The notes below the pieces were generated by a model, which was given only the letters and a program-made list of their open reading frames with translations, was not told the origin of the DNA and ran no database searches. A DNA stretch of 64,000 bases, from NCBI RefSeq assembly GCF_016775475.1, contig NZ_JAEUXJ010000001.1, forward strand, positions 558,001-622,000, written 5' to 3'. Of this stretch, positions 20,865 to 29,223 are shown piece after piece. This DNA is from Belnapia mucosa. GTDB taxonomy: Bacteria; Pseudomonadota; Alphaproteobacteria; Acetobacterales; Acetobacteraceae. Position 1 is the stretch's first letter. Every line of letters begins with the position of its first letter. The position numbers and the translations under genes are program-made.

Positions 20865-21341
20865 ATGACCCTCCTTCGTCGCGGCCTGCCGGCCGCCGCC
20901 TTCCTGCTCCTCGCCGCCGGCACCGCCGCGGCGCAGGAGATCCGGGCCGGCGACCTCACCATCAGCCGGACCTGGTCGCGCGCGGCCGGGGCCAATGGCA
21001 CCGGGGCGGGCTTCCTGGCCATTCGCAATGCCGGCAGTCAGCCGGACCGGCTCGTCGCCGCCACCGCCCCCGTCGCCCGCACGGTCGAGCTGCACACGCA
21101 TGTGCGGGATGGCGAGGTAATGCGGATGCGCCCGGTGGAGGCTGGCATCCCCATCCCGCCCGGCGAGACCGTCACCCTCCAGCCCGGCGGCTTCCATGTG
21201 ATGCTGATCGGGCTGAAGGAGGCACTGCGCCAGGGCACGGAGGTGCCACTGACGCTGCGCTTCGAGCGGGCCGGCGAGGTGCAGGTGATGCTGCATGTCG
21301 AGAGCGCCGGGGCGCGCGGCCCCACCGCCCATTCCCACTGA
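20865..21341 (+). CDS. PCuAC-domain periplasmic copper chaperone
   Basis: 158 residues with a signal peptide ending AAAQ. The Cu(I) site of PCu(A)C proteins is visible: HTHV followed by VMRM, then GGFHVML, matching H-Mx-H-M spacing. It delivers copper to cytochrome oxidase CuA in known systems. The C-terminus ends HSH, a possible extra metal ligand. Downstream partner of the YcnI-like gene, a common pairing. Confidence 0.92.
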   Translation: MTLLRRGLPAAAFLLLAAGTAAAQEIRAGDLTISRTWSRAAGANGTGAGFLAIRNAGSQPDRLVAATAPVARTVELHTHVRDGEVMRMRPVEAGIPIPPGETVTLQPGGFHVMLIGLKEALRQGTEVPLTLRFERAGEVQVMLHVESAGARGPTAHSH

Positions 21342-21348
21342 GGCGCCG

Positions 21349-22068
21349 CTGAAGCGCCTGCTTCCCGCCGCGGCGCTGTTGCTGCCGGCCTTGGCCGCAG
21401 CGGAGCCGAAGCCGCTGCTGCCCGGCATCGGCCCGGCCGATCCGCGCCGGCCGGTCGACCTGCGGGCGCCGCCCTGGAATGCGCTCGGCCGCGTGCAGCT
21501 CGAGGTCGGCGGCCGCTGCACCGGCGTGCTGATCGGGCCGCGCCTGCTGCTGACCGCGGCGCATTGCCTGGTGGCGCCGCGCAGCCGTGCCCTGGTCCGG
21601 CCGGGGACGGTGCATGTGCTGCTCGGCTATGACCGCGGCACGGCGGTCGGCCATGCCCAGGCGGTGTCCTACCGCATCGGCCCCGGCTTCGACCCGGCGA
21701 CCGGCGGCCCGCCCGGCGCCGACTGGGCGGTGCTGGTGCTGGATTCGCCGCTCGGCGCGCCGGACCGGGTATTGCCGCTGCTCACCGCCGCGCCGGCGCC
21801 GCGCACGCCGCTGATGCTTGGCGGCTACCAGCAGGACCGGCCGGAGGTGCTGCTGGCCGATACCGGCTGCCGCGCCATCGGCCTTTCCAGGCCGGGGCCG
21901 GGTGCGATGCTGCTGCATGACTGTGCCGGGACCCGAGGCAGCAGCGGCGCCCCGCTGCTGGCGCCGCTCCCGGGCGGCGGCTGGGGGGTGGCCGGCATCG
22001 CCTCCCGCACCTCGCCGGCCGTCGCCCTCGGCGCGGCGGTGCCGACCTCGGCGATCAGCTTGCCTTAG
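21349..22068 (+). CDS. Secreted trypsin-like serine protease
   Basis: Chymotrypsin-fold protease of about 239 residues. The triad is visible: His in LTAAHC, Asp in GADWAVL, Ser in GTRGSSGAP; cysteines near the His and the Ser can form the usual disulfides. The S1 region reads GVAGIASRT. A normal leader (KRLLPAAALLLPALAAA) begins right after a CTG at 21349, which has GAGG 5 bases upstream next to the PCuAC stop. The only nearby ATG (21295) would add 18 Pro-rich residues and overlap PCuAC by 47 bases. I favour CTG, with the ATG as the alternative. Confidence 0.75.
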   Translation: MKRLLPAAALLLPALAAAEPKPLLPGIGPADPRRPVDLRAPPWNALGRVQLEVGGRCTGVLIGPRLLLTAAHCLVAPRSRALVRPGTVHVLLGYDRGTAVGHAQAVSYRIGPGFDPATGGPPGADWAVLVLDSPLGAPDRVLPLLTAAPAPRTPLMLGGYQQDRPEVLLADTGCRAIGLSRPGPGAMLLHDCAGTRGSSGAPLLAPLPGGGWGVAGIASRTSPAVALGAAVPTSAISLP

Positions 22069-22457
22069 ATTTCCCGCTCCAGCCGCTCGATATCCTCGTC
22101 CGAGAAGCCGAAATGGTGGCCGATCTCATGGATCAGCACGGTGCGGACCAGGGCGAAGAGATCCTCCCCGGTCTCGATCCATTCCAGCAGGATCGGCTCG
22201 CGGAACAGCAGGATCGTGTCCGGCTCCTGCGGCACGTCGAGCACGCTCTTCTGGGTCAGCGGCGTGCCGCGATAGAGGCCGGTGAGGTCCCAGGGATTGT
22301 CGATCCCGAGCTCCTCTAGCACATCCTCCTCCGGCGTCTCCTCGACCACGATGGCGGTGCCGCGCACCCGCTCGCGCAGCGTCTCCGGGATCGCGGCGAG
22401 GGCCTGCTCGGCCAGATCCAGGATGTCTTCGAGGCTCGGGGGGGTGCTATGGCGCAT
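22065..22457 (-). CDS. Small zincin-type metallopeptidase
   Basis: 130 residues with the zinc motif HEIGHHFG and a following Glu (SDEDIERLE), as in the MMP-like zincin family (formerly DUF1025). No signal peptide, so cytosolic. The substrate is unknown; a related protein in another lineage is a minor protease. Its stop overlaps the stop of the convergent serine protease by 4 bases. Confidence 0.85.
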   Translation of the reverse strand: MRHSTPPSLEDILDLAEQALAAIPETLRERVRGTAIVVEETPEEDVLEELGIDNPWDLTGLYRGTPLTQKSVLDVPQEPDTILLFREPILLEWIETGEDLFALVRTVLIHEIGHHFGFSDEDIERLEREI

Positions 22458-22511
22458 GCGGCGCAGCAGGACGCCGCGGCGGACGCCAGGTCAAGCGGGA
22501 AGGGGGCCAGG

Positions 22512-22802
22512 ATGATCGAGAAGCTGGATGCGGCGGCACGGGCGGGGCTCGCCGAGACCCTGCCCGGCTGGCAGGTGGCGGAAGGGCGGGACGCCATCCG
22601 CCGCGAATTCCGCTTCGCCGATTTCTCCGCCGCCTGGGGCTTCATGAACCGGGTCGCCCTGTTGGCCGAGGCGCAGGACCATCATCCGGAATGGTCGAAT
22701 GTCTGGAACCGGGTGGAGATCCTCCTCACCACCCATGATGCGGGCGGGCTCTCGGCCCGCGACGTGAAGCTCGCCCGGGCGATCGACGCCCTGCTCGGCT
22801 AG
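22512..22802 (+). CDS. phhB: 4a-hydroxytetrahydrobiopterin dehydratase
   Basis: Pterin-4a-carbinolamine dehydratase, 96 residues, which recycles the pterin cofactor of aromatic amino-acid hydroxylases. The family signature is present: [24 protein letters not shown], and [10 protein letters not shown]. The ATG at 22512 follows AGGGGG. No phenylalanine hydroxylase gene is in the window, so the role may be general pterin salvage. Confidence 0.93.
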   Translation: MIEKLDAAARAGLAETLPGWQVAEGRDAIRREFRFADFSAAWGFMNRVALLAEAQDHHPEWSNVWNRVEILLTTHDAGGLSARDVKLARAIDALLG

Positions 22803-22803
22803 G

Positions 22804-23232
22804 CTAGGCTGCTGCCGCCTGGCGCTGCGCCTCGGACACCATCTGGGCGAGGCTGGTATCGCCGAGGTCGCGCAGCATCGCCTCCTCCGCCGCGTCGAAG
22901 CGCTGCCGCAGCAGGCCGGGGATGCGCTGCCCCACCGCGCAGGCCTCGGGCGCGGGGCGATGGACCCGCATCATCGCCTCCCCTTCCGGATGGATGGCCC
23001 GCCAGACCTCGCGCAGGGTAATGCTCTCCGCCGGCCGGGTCAGGCTCGCGCCCCCCGGGCCGCGCTGCACGGTGATGAGACCGGCGCGGGTGAGCAACCC
23101 GGCAATGCGCCGCACCACCACCGGGTTGGTCCCGATGCTGGCCGCGAGGCGGATGCTGGTGGCACCCCCGGGCGGGTCGCTCGCCACGAGGATGAGGATG
23201 TGGAGGCCGACGGAGAATCGTGTCGCAATCAT
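22804..23232 (-). CDS. Rrf2-family regulator lacking Fe-S cysteines
   Basis: 142 residues with an Rrf2-type winged helix (SVGLHILILVA, RIAGLLTRAGLI, RGPGGASL). The three clustered cysteines that bind an Fe-S centre in IscR/NsrR are absent; only one Cys (near position 98) remains, in EACAVG, as in YwnA-like members. It may respond to redox or electrophiles through that Cys, or not at all. Divergent from mmcB across 129 bases, so it may control itself and mmcB. Confidence 0.87.
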   Translation of the reverse strand: MIATRFSVGLHILILVASDPPGGATSIRLAASIGTNPVVVRRIAGLLTRAGLITVQRGPGGASLTRPAESITLREVWRAIHPEGEAMMRVHRPAPEACAVGQRIPGLLRQRFDAAEEAMLRDLGDTSLAQMVSEAQRQAAAA

Positions 23233-23361
23233 GACTTCTCATATAAAAGCACCGAAGCCCCGCTTCGGCCAGGGGGCGGAGCAGACTCTTCCGGGTAAAC
23301 AGGCCCCAGGACGAAGATTTCTACGCTAGCAACGCGTGACCCGCTGTCGGAGCACCGAGCC

Positions 23362-23841
23362 GTGACCGTTCTTTTCTCACCGCCGCCGGCGGCCCGCACC
23401 GCCGCGGTCTGCCTCGCCGCCCAGCGCTTCTGCGCGCTGCGTGGCTGGGCCGTGCTGCTGGAGATGCCGCTGCCCAATGGCCGCCGGGCCGACCTGATCG
23501 CGCTGCAGCCGGATGGCGGCTTCGCCATCATCGAGGTGAAGTCCTGCGCCCGCGACTTCCTCTCGGACGGCAAGTGGCCGGACTACCGGGAGTATGCCGA
23601 CCGGCTCTACTTCGCGGTCGATTGCGACTTCCCGCAGGAATTGCTGCCCGAGGATGCCGGGCTGCTGGTCGCCGACGGGATGGAGGTGGCACAGCTGCGC
23701 GATGCGCCCGCGCATCCGCTGGCCCCCGCCCGCCGCCGCGCCCTGCTGCACCGCTTCGCCATGCTGGCCGCCGAGCGCCTCTCGGCCCTGACCGACCCCG
23801 CCGGCCTGGCCGAGCGCCGCGCCGCGCTCAGGGTGGAGTAG
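23362..23841 (+). CDS. mmcB: DNA repair putative endonuclease MmcB
   Basis: 159 residues of the alphaproteobacterial MmcB family, with a PD-(D/E)XK-like core: RRADLIAL, then IIEVKSC, and KWPDYREYAD. In Caulobacter this gene is damage-inducible and tied to mutagenic repair. The start is GTG at 23362. I looked for an alphaproteobacterial LexA box (GTTC-N7-GTTC) upstream and did not find one. It overlaps the convergent thioesterase gene by 14 bases. Confidence 0.92.
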   Translation: MTVLFSPPPAARTAAVCLAAQRFCALRGWAVLLEMPLPNGRRADLIALQPDGGFAIIEVKSCARDFLSDGKWPDYREYADRLYFAVDCDFPQELLPEDAGLLVADGMEVAQLRDAPAHPLAPARRRALLHRFAMLAAERLSALTDPAGLAERRAALRVE

Positions 23842-24277
23842 GCTCCTCCACCGGGACGCCCCGCGGGTCGCCGCTGCCGGCGCGGTAGCGGTGGGTGGAG
23901 GCGCCGAAGGCAACGAGCTGCCCCGCCCCATCGAAAACCTCGGTCCGGGCGAAGAAGACGTTGCGCCCGCCGGTGACCACCCGGCCTTCCGCCACCAGCC
24001 TGCCGCCGATCTGCGCCTGGCCCGCGAAGCGGCAATCGAGGTCGAGGGTGACAGCCCGCCGCACCCGGCCGGGGAAGGGGCAGAACAGGCCGGCGAAGGC
24101 CGCCGCCTGATCGATCATCGAGAGCAGCAGCCCGCCATGCACGATGCCGGAGCGGTTGGCATGGAAGGGCGCCGTCTCGCAGACGAGCTTCGCATAGCCC
24201 TCCCGCCATTCCTCGACCGCGATGCCGAGATGGCTGTGATAGGGCGAGCCCGATTGGGCGAATTCCGGCTGGTCCAT
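23828..24277 (-). CDS. PaaI-type hotdog thioesterase
   Basis: 149 residues of the PaaI/YdiI-like 4HBT class. The active-site block reads GIVHGGLLLSMIDQAAAFAG, with the HGG motif and a downstream Asp; it probably hydrolyses acyl- or aryl-CoA. The ATG at 24277 follows AGAGGGG. Convergent with mmcB and 31 bases before the reverse-strand motA. Substrate not determinable. Confidence 0.85.
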   Translation of the reverse strand: MDQPEFAQSGSPYHSHLGIAVEEWREGYAKLVCETAPFHANRSGIVHGGLLLSMIDQAAAFAGLFCPFPGRVRRAVTLDLDCRFAGQAQIGGRLVAEGRVVTGGRNVFFARTEVFDGAGQLVAFGASTHRYRAGSGDPRGVPVEEPTPP

Positions 24278-24308
24278 GCCGCCCCTCTGGCCCGGCGCCG
24301 GCACCCGG

Positions 24309-25175
24309 TCAAGCGATCTGCAGATCCGACAGCGCCTTCTCCAGCTCCTGGAAGCTCGGCATGGAATGGGTGGGCGCGGTCTTCCGCCCCGCCTCCACCG
24401 CCACCTGCGGCGCATTGCCATGCAGGTGGGAGACGAGGACGGCGCGGATCACTTCGTAGTAGTAGCAATCCTCCTCGACCACGCCCTTCAGCCGCGCCGC
24501 CATCGGCCCCATCATCCCATAGGCCAGCAGGATTCCGAGGAAGGTGCCGACCAGCGCGCCGCCGATCATCCCGCCGAGCACCGCCGGCGGCTGGTCGATG
24601 CTCGCCATGGTCTTGATGACGCCGAGCACGGCGGCGACGATGCCGAGCGCCGGCAGCGCATCGGCGATGGATTGCATGGCGTGGGAGGCATGCATCTCCT
24701 CCTCGCGGACCTTCTTCAGCTCCCGCGCCATGATGTCCTCGATCTGGTGCGGGTCGTCGGCATTCATGCCGACCATGCGGAGGTAGTCGCAGATCATCGC
24801 CGTCGCCAATTTGTCCTTGGCGATCTTGGGGAATTTCTGGAAGGCGGCGCTTTCCTCCGGCTTCTCGATATGCGGCTCCAGCGCCATCGCGCCCTTCTGC
24901 TGGGCCAGCCGGACAAAGAAATACAGCAGGGTCAGCAGCTCGAGGAACTCCGCCTTGTGGAAGCGCCCGCCCTTGATGATCTTCCCGAAGCCGCCGAGCA
25001 CATGCTTGATGTCGTGCACGCTGTTCGACATGACGAAGGCGCCGATCGCGGCGCCGCCGATGGTGATCATCTCATGCGGCAGCGCGTGCAGGATGATGTC
25101 GAATTTGCCACCCGCGATGACATAGCCGCCGAAGACGCAGACGAGCAGGAAGATGAGGCCGCCGATCGTCGTCAC
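24309..25175 (-). CDS. motA: Flagellar motor stator protein MotA
   Basis: Proton-channel stator subunit, 288 residues with four helices. The segment PALGIVAAVLGVIKTM and the cytoplasmic-loop charges (REEEMHAS) match MotA. It overlaps motB by 4 bases (ATGA) as second gene of motBA; the reverse of the usual motA-motB order is seen in part of the alphaproteobacteria. Confidence 0.96.
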   Translation of the reverse strand: MTTIGGLIFLLVCVFGGYVIAGGKFDIILHALPHEMITIGGAAIGAFVMSNSVHDIKHVLGGFGKIIKGGRFHKAEFLELLTLLYFFVRLAQQKGAMALEPHIEKPEESAAFQKFPKIAKDKLATAMICDYLRMVGMNADDPHQIEDIMARELKKVREEEMHASHAMQSIADALPALGIVAAVLGVIKTMASIDQPPAVLGGMIGGALVGTFLGILLAYGMMGPMAARLKGVVEEDCYYYEVIRAVLVSHLHGNAPQVAVEAGRKTAPTHSMPSFQELEKALSDLQIA

Positions 25176-26137
25176 GGGCCGGAGGGTCCCGGCGCCTGGC
25201 GCAGCAGGGTGACGGAGACGCGGCGATTGGCCGCATTGCTGGGGTCGTCCGGAAGCAGCGGCTCCCGCTCGGCATGGCCGGCGACGCCCTGCACCCGCGC
25301 CTCGGCGATGCCGCCATCCAGCAGCAGCCGGCGCACTGCATTGGCCCGCTCGGTCGAGAGTTCCCAGTTGCTCCGCTCATTGGTGCGGAAGGGTGTCGCA
25401 TCGGTATGGCCGGCGATGGCGATGCCGTTCGGCAGCCGCGCCGCGATGGCGGCCACCTTGGCGATCACCGTCCGCGCCCGGTCGTTCGGGGCCGCACCCC
25501 CTTGCGCGAACATCGGCCGCCGCTCGGCATCCAGCAGCTGGATGCGCAGCCCCTCCGGCACCTGCTCGATGCGGAGCTGCCGGGCCAGTTCGGCGAGCGC
25601 CGGGTCGTCCCGCACGGCAGCGCGAAGATCCTCCGCCGCGCGTTCCAGCGCCACCCGGTCGCGCCGGGCGAGCTCGGCGCGCAGCGTCTCGTCCGGCAGG
25701 GTGGTGGGGTCGGGTGAGGCCTCGGCCGGGCGGGGCGGGGGCGCTGGGGGCGAGGGCTCCGGCTGGTCGGCCAGCGCCTCGCCCTCCTCCTCGATATCGA
25801 GCCGGACCGGGGCCGGGCCGCGTTCCGGCCGGATCGCGCCATTGTCGGAGGACATATTGCCATCCGCATTCGGCGTGCGGCCGGCGAAGGGCAGGCCGGT
25901 GCCCGAGGGTGCGCGGGCCAGCACGTTGCTGGGCGCGAAGAAATCCGCGAGGCCGCGCCGCTGCTCCTCCGAGGTGGCGTTCAGCAGCCACATCAACAGG
26001 AAGAAGGCCATCATCGCCGTGACGAAATCGGCATAGGCCACCTTCCAGGCGCCGCCATGATGGCCGGCCTCCCCGCCTTCCTCGCGGCGGATGACGATGG
26101 TGCTGCCCCCGTCCTTGCCCTTGCCCCTGCGCGCCAT
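25172..26137 (-). CDS. motB: Flagellar motor protein MotB
   Basis: Stator subunit anchoring MotA to peptidoglycan. 321 residues: one N-terminal helix with the proton-binding Asp at 37 (AYADFVTAMMAFF), a Pro/Glu-rich plug and linker, and a C-terminal OmpA-like domain (IAGHTDATPFRT, NWELSTERANAVRR). The N-terminus is basic. No other flagellar genes are in the window, so motAB lie apart from the main cluster. Confidence 0.95.
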   Translation of the reverse strand: MARRGKGKDGGSTIVIRREEGGEAGHHGGAWKVAYADFVTAMMAFFLLMWLLNATSEEQRRGLADFFAPSNVLARAPSGTGLPFAGRTPNADGNMSSDNGAIRPERGPAPVRLDIEEEGEALADQPEPSPPAPPPRPAEASPDPTTLPDETLRAELARRDRVALERAAEDLRAAVRDDPALAELARQLRIEQVPEGLRIQLLDAERRPMFAQGGAAPNDRARTVIAKVAAIAARLPNGIAIAGHTDATPFRTNERSNWELSTERANAVRRLLLDGGIAEARVQGVAGHAEREPLLPDDPSNAANRRVSVTLLRQAPGPSGP

Positions 26138-26301
26138 GCCCTGCCGCTCCGCCGCGCGCAGTCTCGGGCCGGCGCCCTTAATTTCCGCCTAACCGCCGGG
26201 ACCGCCCCGAAGGTAGGCAGATTGGCGCGCACCTGGGCAGGGACGGGGTGGGCCAGGGACGGGTCAGGGGCGGGCAAGAGGCCCTGGGGCCGGGCTGGGG
26301 C

Positions 26302-26316
26302 TGGCACGGGCCTTGC
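26302..26316 (+). promoter_or_regulatory. Sigma-54 type -24/-12 promoter
   Basis: TGGCAC (26302-26307), 5 bases, TTGC (26313-26316): a perfect match to the core RpoN consensus, with GG and GC 10 bases apart. The predicted start is near 26328, leaving a leader of about 34 bases before the permease ATG at 26362. I saw no equally good match elsewhere in the intergenic regions I checked. Confidence 0.65.
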
Positions 26317-26361
26317 GTCCACTCCGGCCATGCCGCCCGAAACCCCCGCCTGGACGCTCCG

Positions 26362-27315
26362 ATGATCCTCTATCTGCTGCGGCGCGTGGTCTATGCCGTG
26401 CCGATCGCGCTGGCGGTCGGCTTCGTCTGCTTCATGCTGGTCCAGATCGCCCCGGGCGACCCGATCAACGCCATCGTCCCGCCCGATGCCCCGGCCGATG
26501 TGGTCGAGCAGGTGCGGAAGGATTACGGGCTCGACAAGCCGCTGCCGGTGCAATTCGGCCTCTGGCTTTCGAAGGTCGTGGTCGGCGATCTCGGGCGCTC
26601 GCTCGCCACCGGGCGGCCGGTCTGGGCCGATCTCCGCAGCGCCATCGGCAATACGCTGACCCTCGCCTTCTGCGCCTCCGGCCTCGGCTTCATCCTCGGC
26701 TGCATCCTGGGCGGGCTGGCCGGCACCTTCCGCGGCTCGGTACTCGACCGCGGCGCGGTCGGCATCGCTGTCGCCGGCGTCTCCGTGCCGCATTACTGGC
26801 TCGGCATGGTGCTGGTGGTGATCTTCTCGGTGCAGCTCAACTGGCTGCCGGCCATGGGGGCGGGGCCCGGCGGCTCCTCCGACTGGGGCTGGGACTGGGA
26901 GCACATCAAGCATCTGGTGCTGCCCGCGATCACCCTCTCGGTCATCCCGATGGGTATCGTCACCCGCACCGTGCGCGGCATTGTCGCCGAGATCATGAAC
27001 CAGGAATTCATCACCGCGCTGCGCGGCAAGGGCATGACCCGCGGCGGCGTCTTCCGCCATGTGGTGAAGAATGCCGCGCCGAACGCGCTCGCCGTTATGG
27101 GCCTGCAGCTCGGCTACCTGATGGGCGGCTCGATCCTGGTCGAGACGGTCTTCTCCTGGCCGGGGACGGGGCTGCTGCTGAACAGCGCCATCTTCCAGCG
27201 CGACCTGCCGGTGCTGCAGGGCACGATCCTGGTGCTGGCGATGTTCTTCGTCGCCCTCAATCTGCTGGTCGACCTGGTGCAGACCGCCCTCGACCCCCGC
27301 ATCAAGCGCGCCTGA
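26362..27315 (+). CDS. Peptide-type ABC permease (DppB-like)
   Basis: 317-residue inner-membrane permease with six helices and the inner-membrane-component EAA-like loop (ITALRGKGMTRGGVFRHVVKN). The start MILYLLRRVVYAVP is the standard DppB/OppB N-terminus. Only the second permease follows; no binding protein or ATPase gene is adjacent on either side. The sigma-54 type promoter suggests nitrogen-limited expression. Confidence 0.93.
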   Translation: MILYLLRRVVYAVPIALAVGFVCFMLVQIAPGDPINAIVPPDAPADVVEQVRKDYGLDKPLPVQFGLWLSKVVVGDLGRSLATGRPVWADLRSAIGNTLTLAFCASGLGFILGCILGGLAGTFRGSVLDRGAVGIAVAGVSVPHYWLGMVLVVIFSVQLNWLPAMGAGPGGSSDWGWDWEHIKHLVLPAITLSVIPMGIVTRTVRGIVAEIMNQEFITALRGKGMTRGGVFRHVVKNAAPNALAVMGLQLGYLMGGSILVETVFSWPGTGLLLNSAIFQRDLPVLQGTILVLAMFFVALNLLVDLVQTALDPRIKRA

Positions 27316-27328
27316 GGAGAGTGCCGAG

Positions 27329-28240
27329 ATGAGCACGGCCACCACCCCGACGGCCGCCGAGGCCGAGCTTGCCGTCCAGCAGCGCCAGGCGCCCGTCCGT
27401 TCGCAGGGCTATTGGGCCGGCGTCTGGAAGCGGGTTCGGCGCGACCCCGTCACCATCGCCTGCGCGCTGCTCCTGCTGCTGATGCTGCTGGCCATCGTCT
27501 TCGCGCCGCTGCTGGCGCCGCACGATCCCTATCAGGGCAGCATGATCCGCCGCCTGCGCGGCATCGGCACCCCGAACTACCCGCTCGGCACCGATGAGCT
27601 CGGCCGCGACATCGTCACCCGCCTGCTCTATGGCGGCCGGCTGTCCTGGTTCATGGGAATCGTGCCCGTCGCCTTGGCCTTCGTCATCGGCACCACCCTC
27701 GGCGTCACCGCCGGCTTCATGGGCGGCAAGGTGAACATGGCGATCATGCGGGTGACGGATGTGTTCTACGCCTTCCCCTCGGTGCTGCTGGCGGTTGCCA
27801 TCTCTGGCGCGCTGGGGGCGGGCATCTTCAACGCCATCCTGTCGCTGACGCTGGTCTTCGTCCCCCAGATCATCCGCGTGGCGGAGAGCGTGACCCAGGG
27901 CGTGCGCAACCTCGATTTCGTCGATGCGGCGCGGGCCTCCGGCGCTTCCGGCTTCACCATCGTCCGGGTGCATGTACTGGGCAATGTGCTCGGCCCGATC
28001 TTCGTCTATGCGACGGGGCTCATCAGCGTCTGCATGATCCTCTCCTCCGGCCTCAGCTTCCTCGGCCTCGGCACCAAGCCGCCCGAGCCGGAATGGGGGC
28101 TGATGCTGAACACGCTGCGCACGGCCATCTATGTCCAGCCCTGGGTCGCCGTGCTGCCCGGCGCCTGCATCTTCGTCACCTCCATCTGCTTCAACCTGCT
28201 CAGCGACGGGCTGCGCCAGGCGATGGATGTGAAGGGGTAG
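27329..28240 (+). CDS. Peptide-type ABC permease (DppC-like)
   Basis: 303 residues: an N-terminal cytoplasmic stretch, the DppC-type block PLGTDELGRDIVTRLLYGGR and the EAA loop (DFVDAARASGASGFTIVRVHVLGN). 13 bases after the first permease, GAGGAG in the gap. It ends 41 bases inside the convergent LysR gene. ATPases and a binding protein must come from elsewhere, for example the dppDF genes at 54.6-56.5 kb or the free binding proteins at 10.3 or 39.1 kb. Confidence 0.93.
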   Translation: MSTATTPTAAEAELAVQQRQAPVRSQGYWAGVWKRVRRDPVTIACALLLLLMLLAIVFAPLLAPHDPYQGSMIRRLRGIGTPNYPLGTDELGRDIVTRLLYGGRLSWFMGIVPVALAFVIGTTLGVTAGFMGGKVNMAIMRVTDVFYAFPSVLLAVAISGALGAGIFNAILSLTLVFVPQIIRVAESVTQGVRNLDFVDAARASGASGFTIVRVHVLGNVLGPIFVYATGLISVCMILSSGLSFLGLGTKPPEPEWGLMLNTLRTAIYVQPWVAVLPGACIFVTSICFNLLSDGLRQAMDVKG

Positions 28241-29150
28241 GGTCCGCGCCGAAGGCCTCGGTCATGGCCTCGGCCACATGCATCACCACCGGGTCGCCGC
28301 CACGCCGGTCATGCCAGGCGAGGTCGAGCCGAAAGCCCTCGACCGGCAGGGGCGGGGGCCGGAGCGTGAGCGCCGCCCCAGCAGGGACGCAGCGCGTCGG
28401 CAGCATGGCGACGAGGTCCGAGCCGGCCAGCAGGGGCGGCACCATGAGGAAGCTCGGGACCACGACCCCGACCCGGCGTGCCAGGCCGCGCGCCGCCAGC
28501 GCCGCATCCAGCGGCGTCTCCGTCCCACCATGCCCGGAGACGACGACATGCGGAAAATCCAGCCAGCGGGCGAGGTCGAACGCCGCGGCCGCCGGATGGC
28601 CGGGGCGCATGGCGACGCAATAGCTCTCCTCCAGCAACCGCCGCTGGCGGAGCGGCGGATCGAGCGGCGGGAGGACCGAGGCCACCAGATCCGCATCGCC
28701 GTGATGGAGCCGGGTCAGGGCGTCCGCCGCGCCGGCCCAGGGCAGCAGCGCGAGGGTGACGCCGGGCGCGGTGCGGACAAGCCGTGCCTGCAGCGCCACC
28801 AGCAGGGACGCGGCCGGCGCATCGGCCATGACCATCCGGACGGTCTGCCGTGCCGTCGCCAGGTCGCGCCCCGGGCGCCGCAGCACGCCTTGCAGGGCCG
28901 CCAGCGCCTCCCCTAGCGGCACCCGCAGGGTTTCGGCCAGCGGGGTCCGGCGCAGGCCGCCCCGCCCGCGCTCGAGCAGCGGGTCGCCGAAGAGATGCCG
29001 CAGCCGGTCCAGCGCATTCGAGGCCGCGGGCTGCGACAGGCCGAGGCGCCGCGCCGCACGGGTGACATGCGCTTCCTCCAACAGGGCATCCAGGACGACG
29101 AGGAGGTTCAGGTCGATGCCGCGCAGGCCATTCACCGGATCCATGGGCAT
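28200..29150 (-). CDS. LysR-family transcriptional regulator
   Basis: 316 residues. The helix-turn-helix (THVTRAARRLGLSQPAASNALDRLR-type, about residues 28-55) and the IDLNLLVVLDALLEE start place it in the NodD/LinR/PcpR branch. A substrate-binding effector domain follows. Two ATGs (29150, 29144) are possible. It is divergent from a flavodoxin-fold quinone reductase across 73 bases containing a perfect dyad, the usual arrangement for a LysR regulator and its target. Confidence 0.92.
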   Translation of the reverse strand: MPMDPVNGLRGIDLNLLVVLDALLEEAHVTRAARRLGLSQPAASNALDRLRHLFGDPLLERGRGGLRRTPLAETLRVPLGEALAALQGVLRRPGRDLATARQTVRMVMADAPAASLLVALQARLVRTAPGVTLALLPWAGAADALTRLHHGDADLVASVLPPLDPPLRQRRLLEESYCVAMRPGHPAAAAFDLARWLDFPHVVVSGHGGTETPLDAALAARGLARRVGVVVPSFLMVPPLLAGSDLVAMLPTRCVPAGAALTLRPPPLPVEGFRLDLAWHDRRGGDPVVMHVAEAMTEAFGADPTPSHPSPGAARR

Positions 29151-29153
29151 CCA

Positions 29154-29177
29154 TATCGATCATCCGTTGGATCGATA
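29154..29177. promoter_or_regulatory. LysR-type operator dyad
   Basis: TATCGATC (29154-29161) and GATCGATA (29170-29177) form a perfect 8-bp inverted repeat with an 8-base spacer, just upstream of the LysR gene and 47 bases before the reductase. It is the likely regulator binding site. Confidence 0.65.
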
Positions 29178-29223
29178 GTACGCCCCGCCCCATCCTCCTC
29201 TGCAACAGCCGGGGAGCGACACC

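Noticed and set aside
23233..23361. LexA box controlling mmcB
   Set aside because: I looked for GTTC-N7-GTTC in the divergent region and found only a single GTTC within the coding start.
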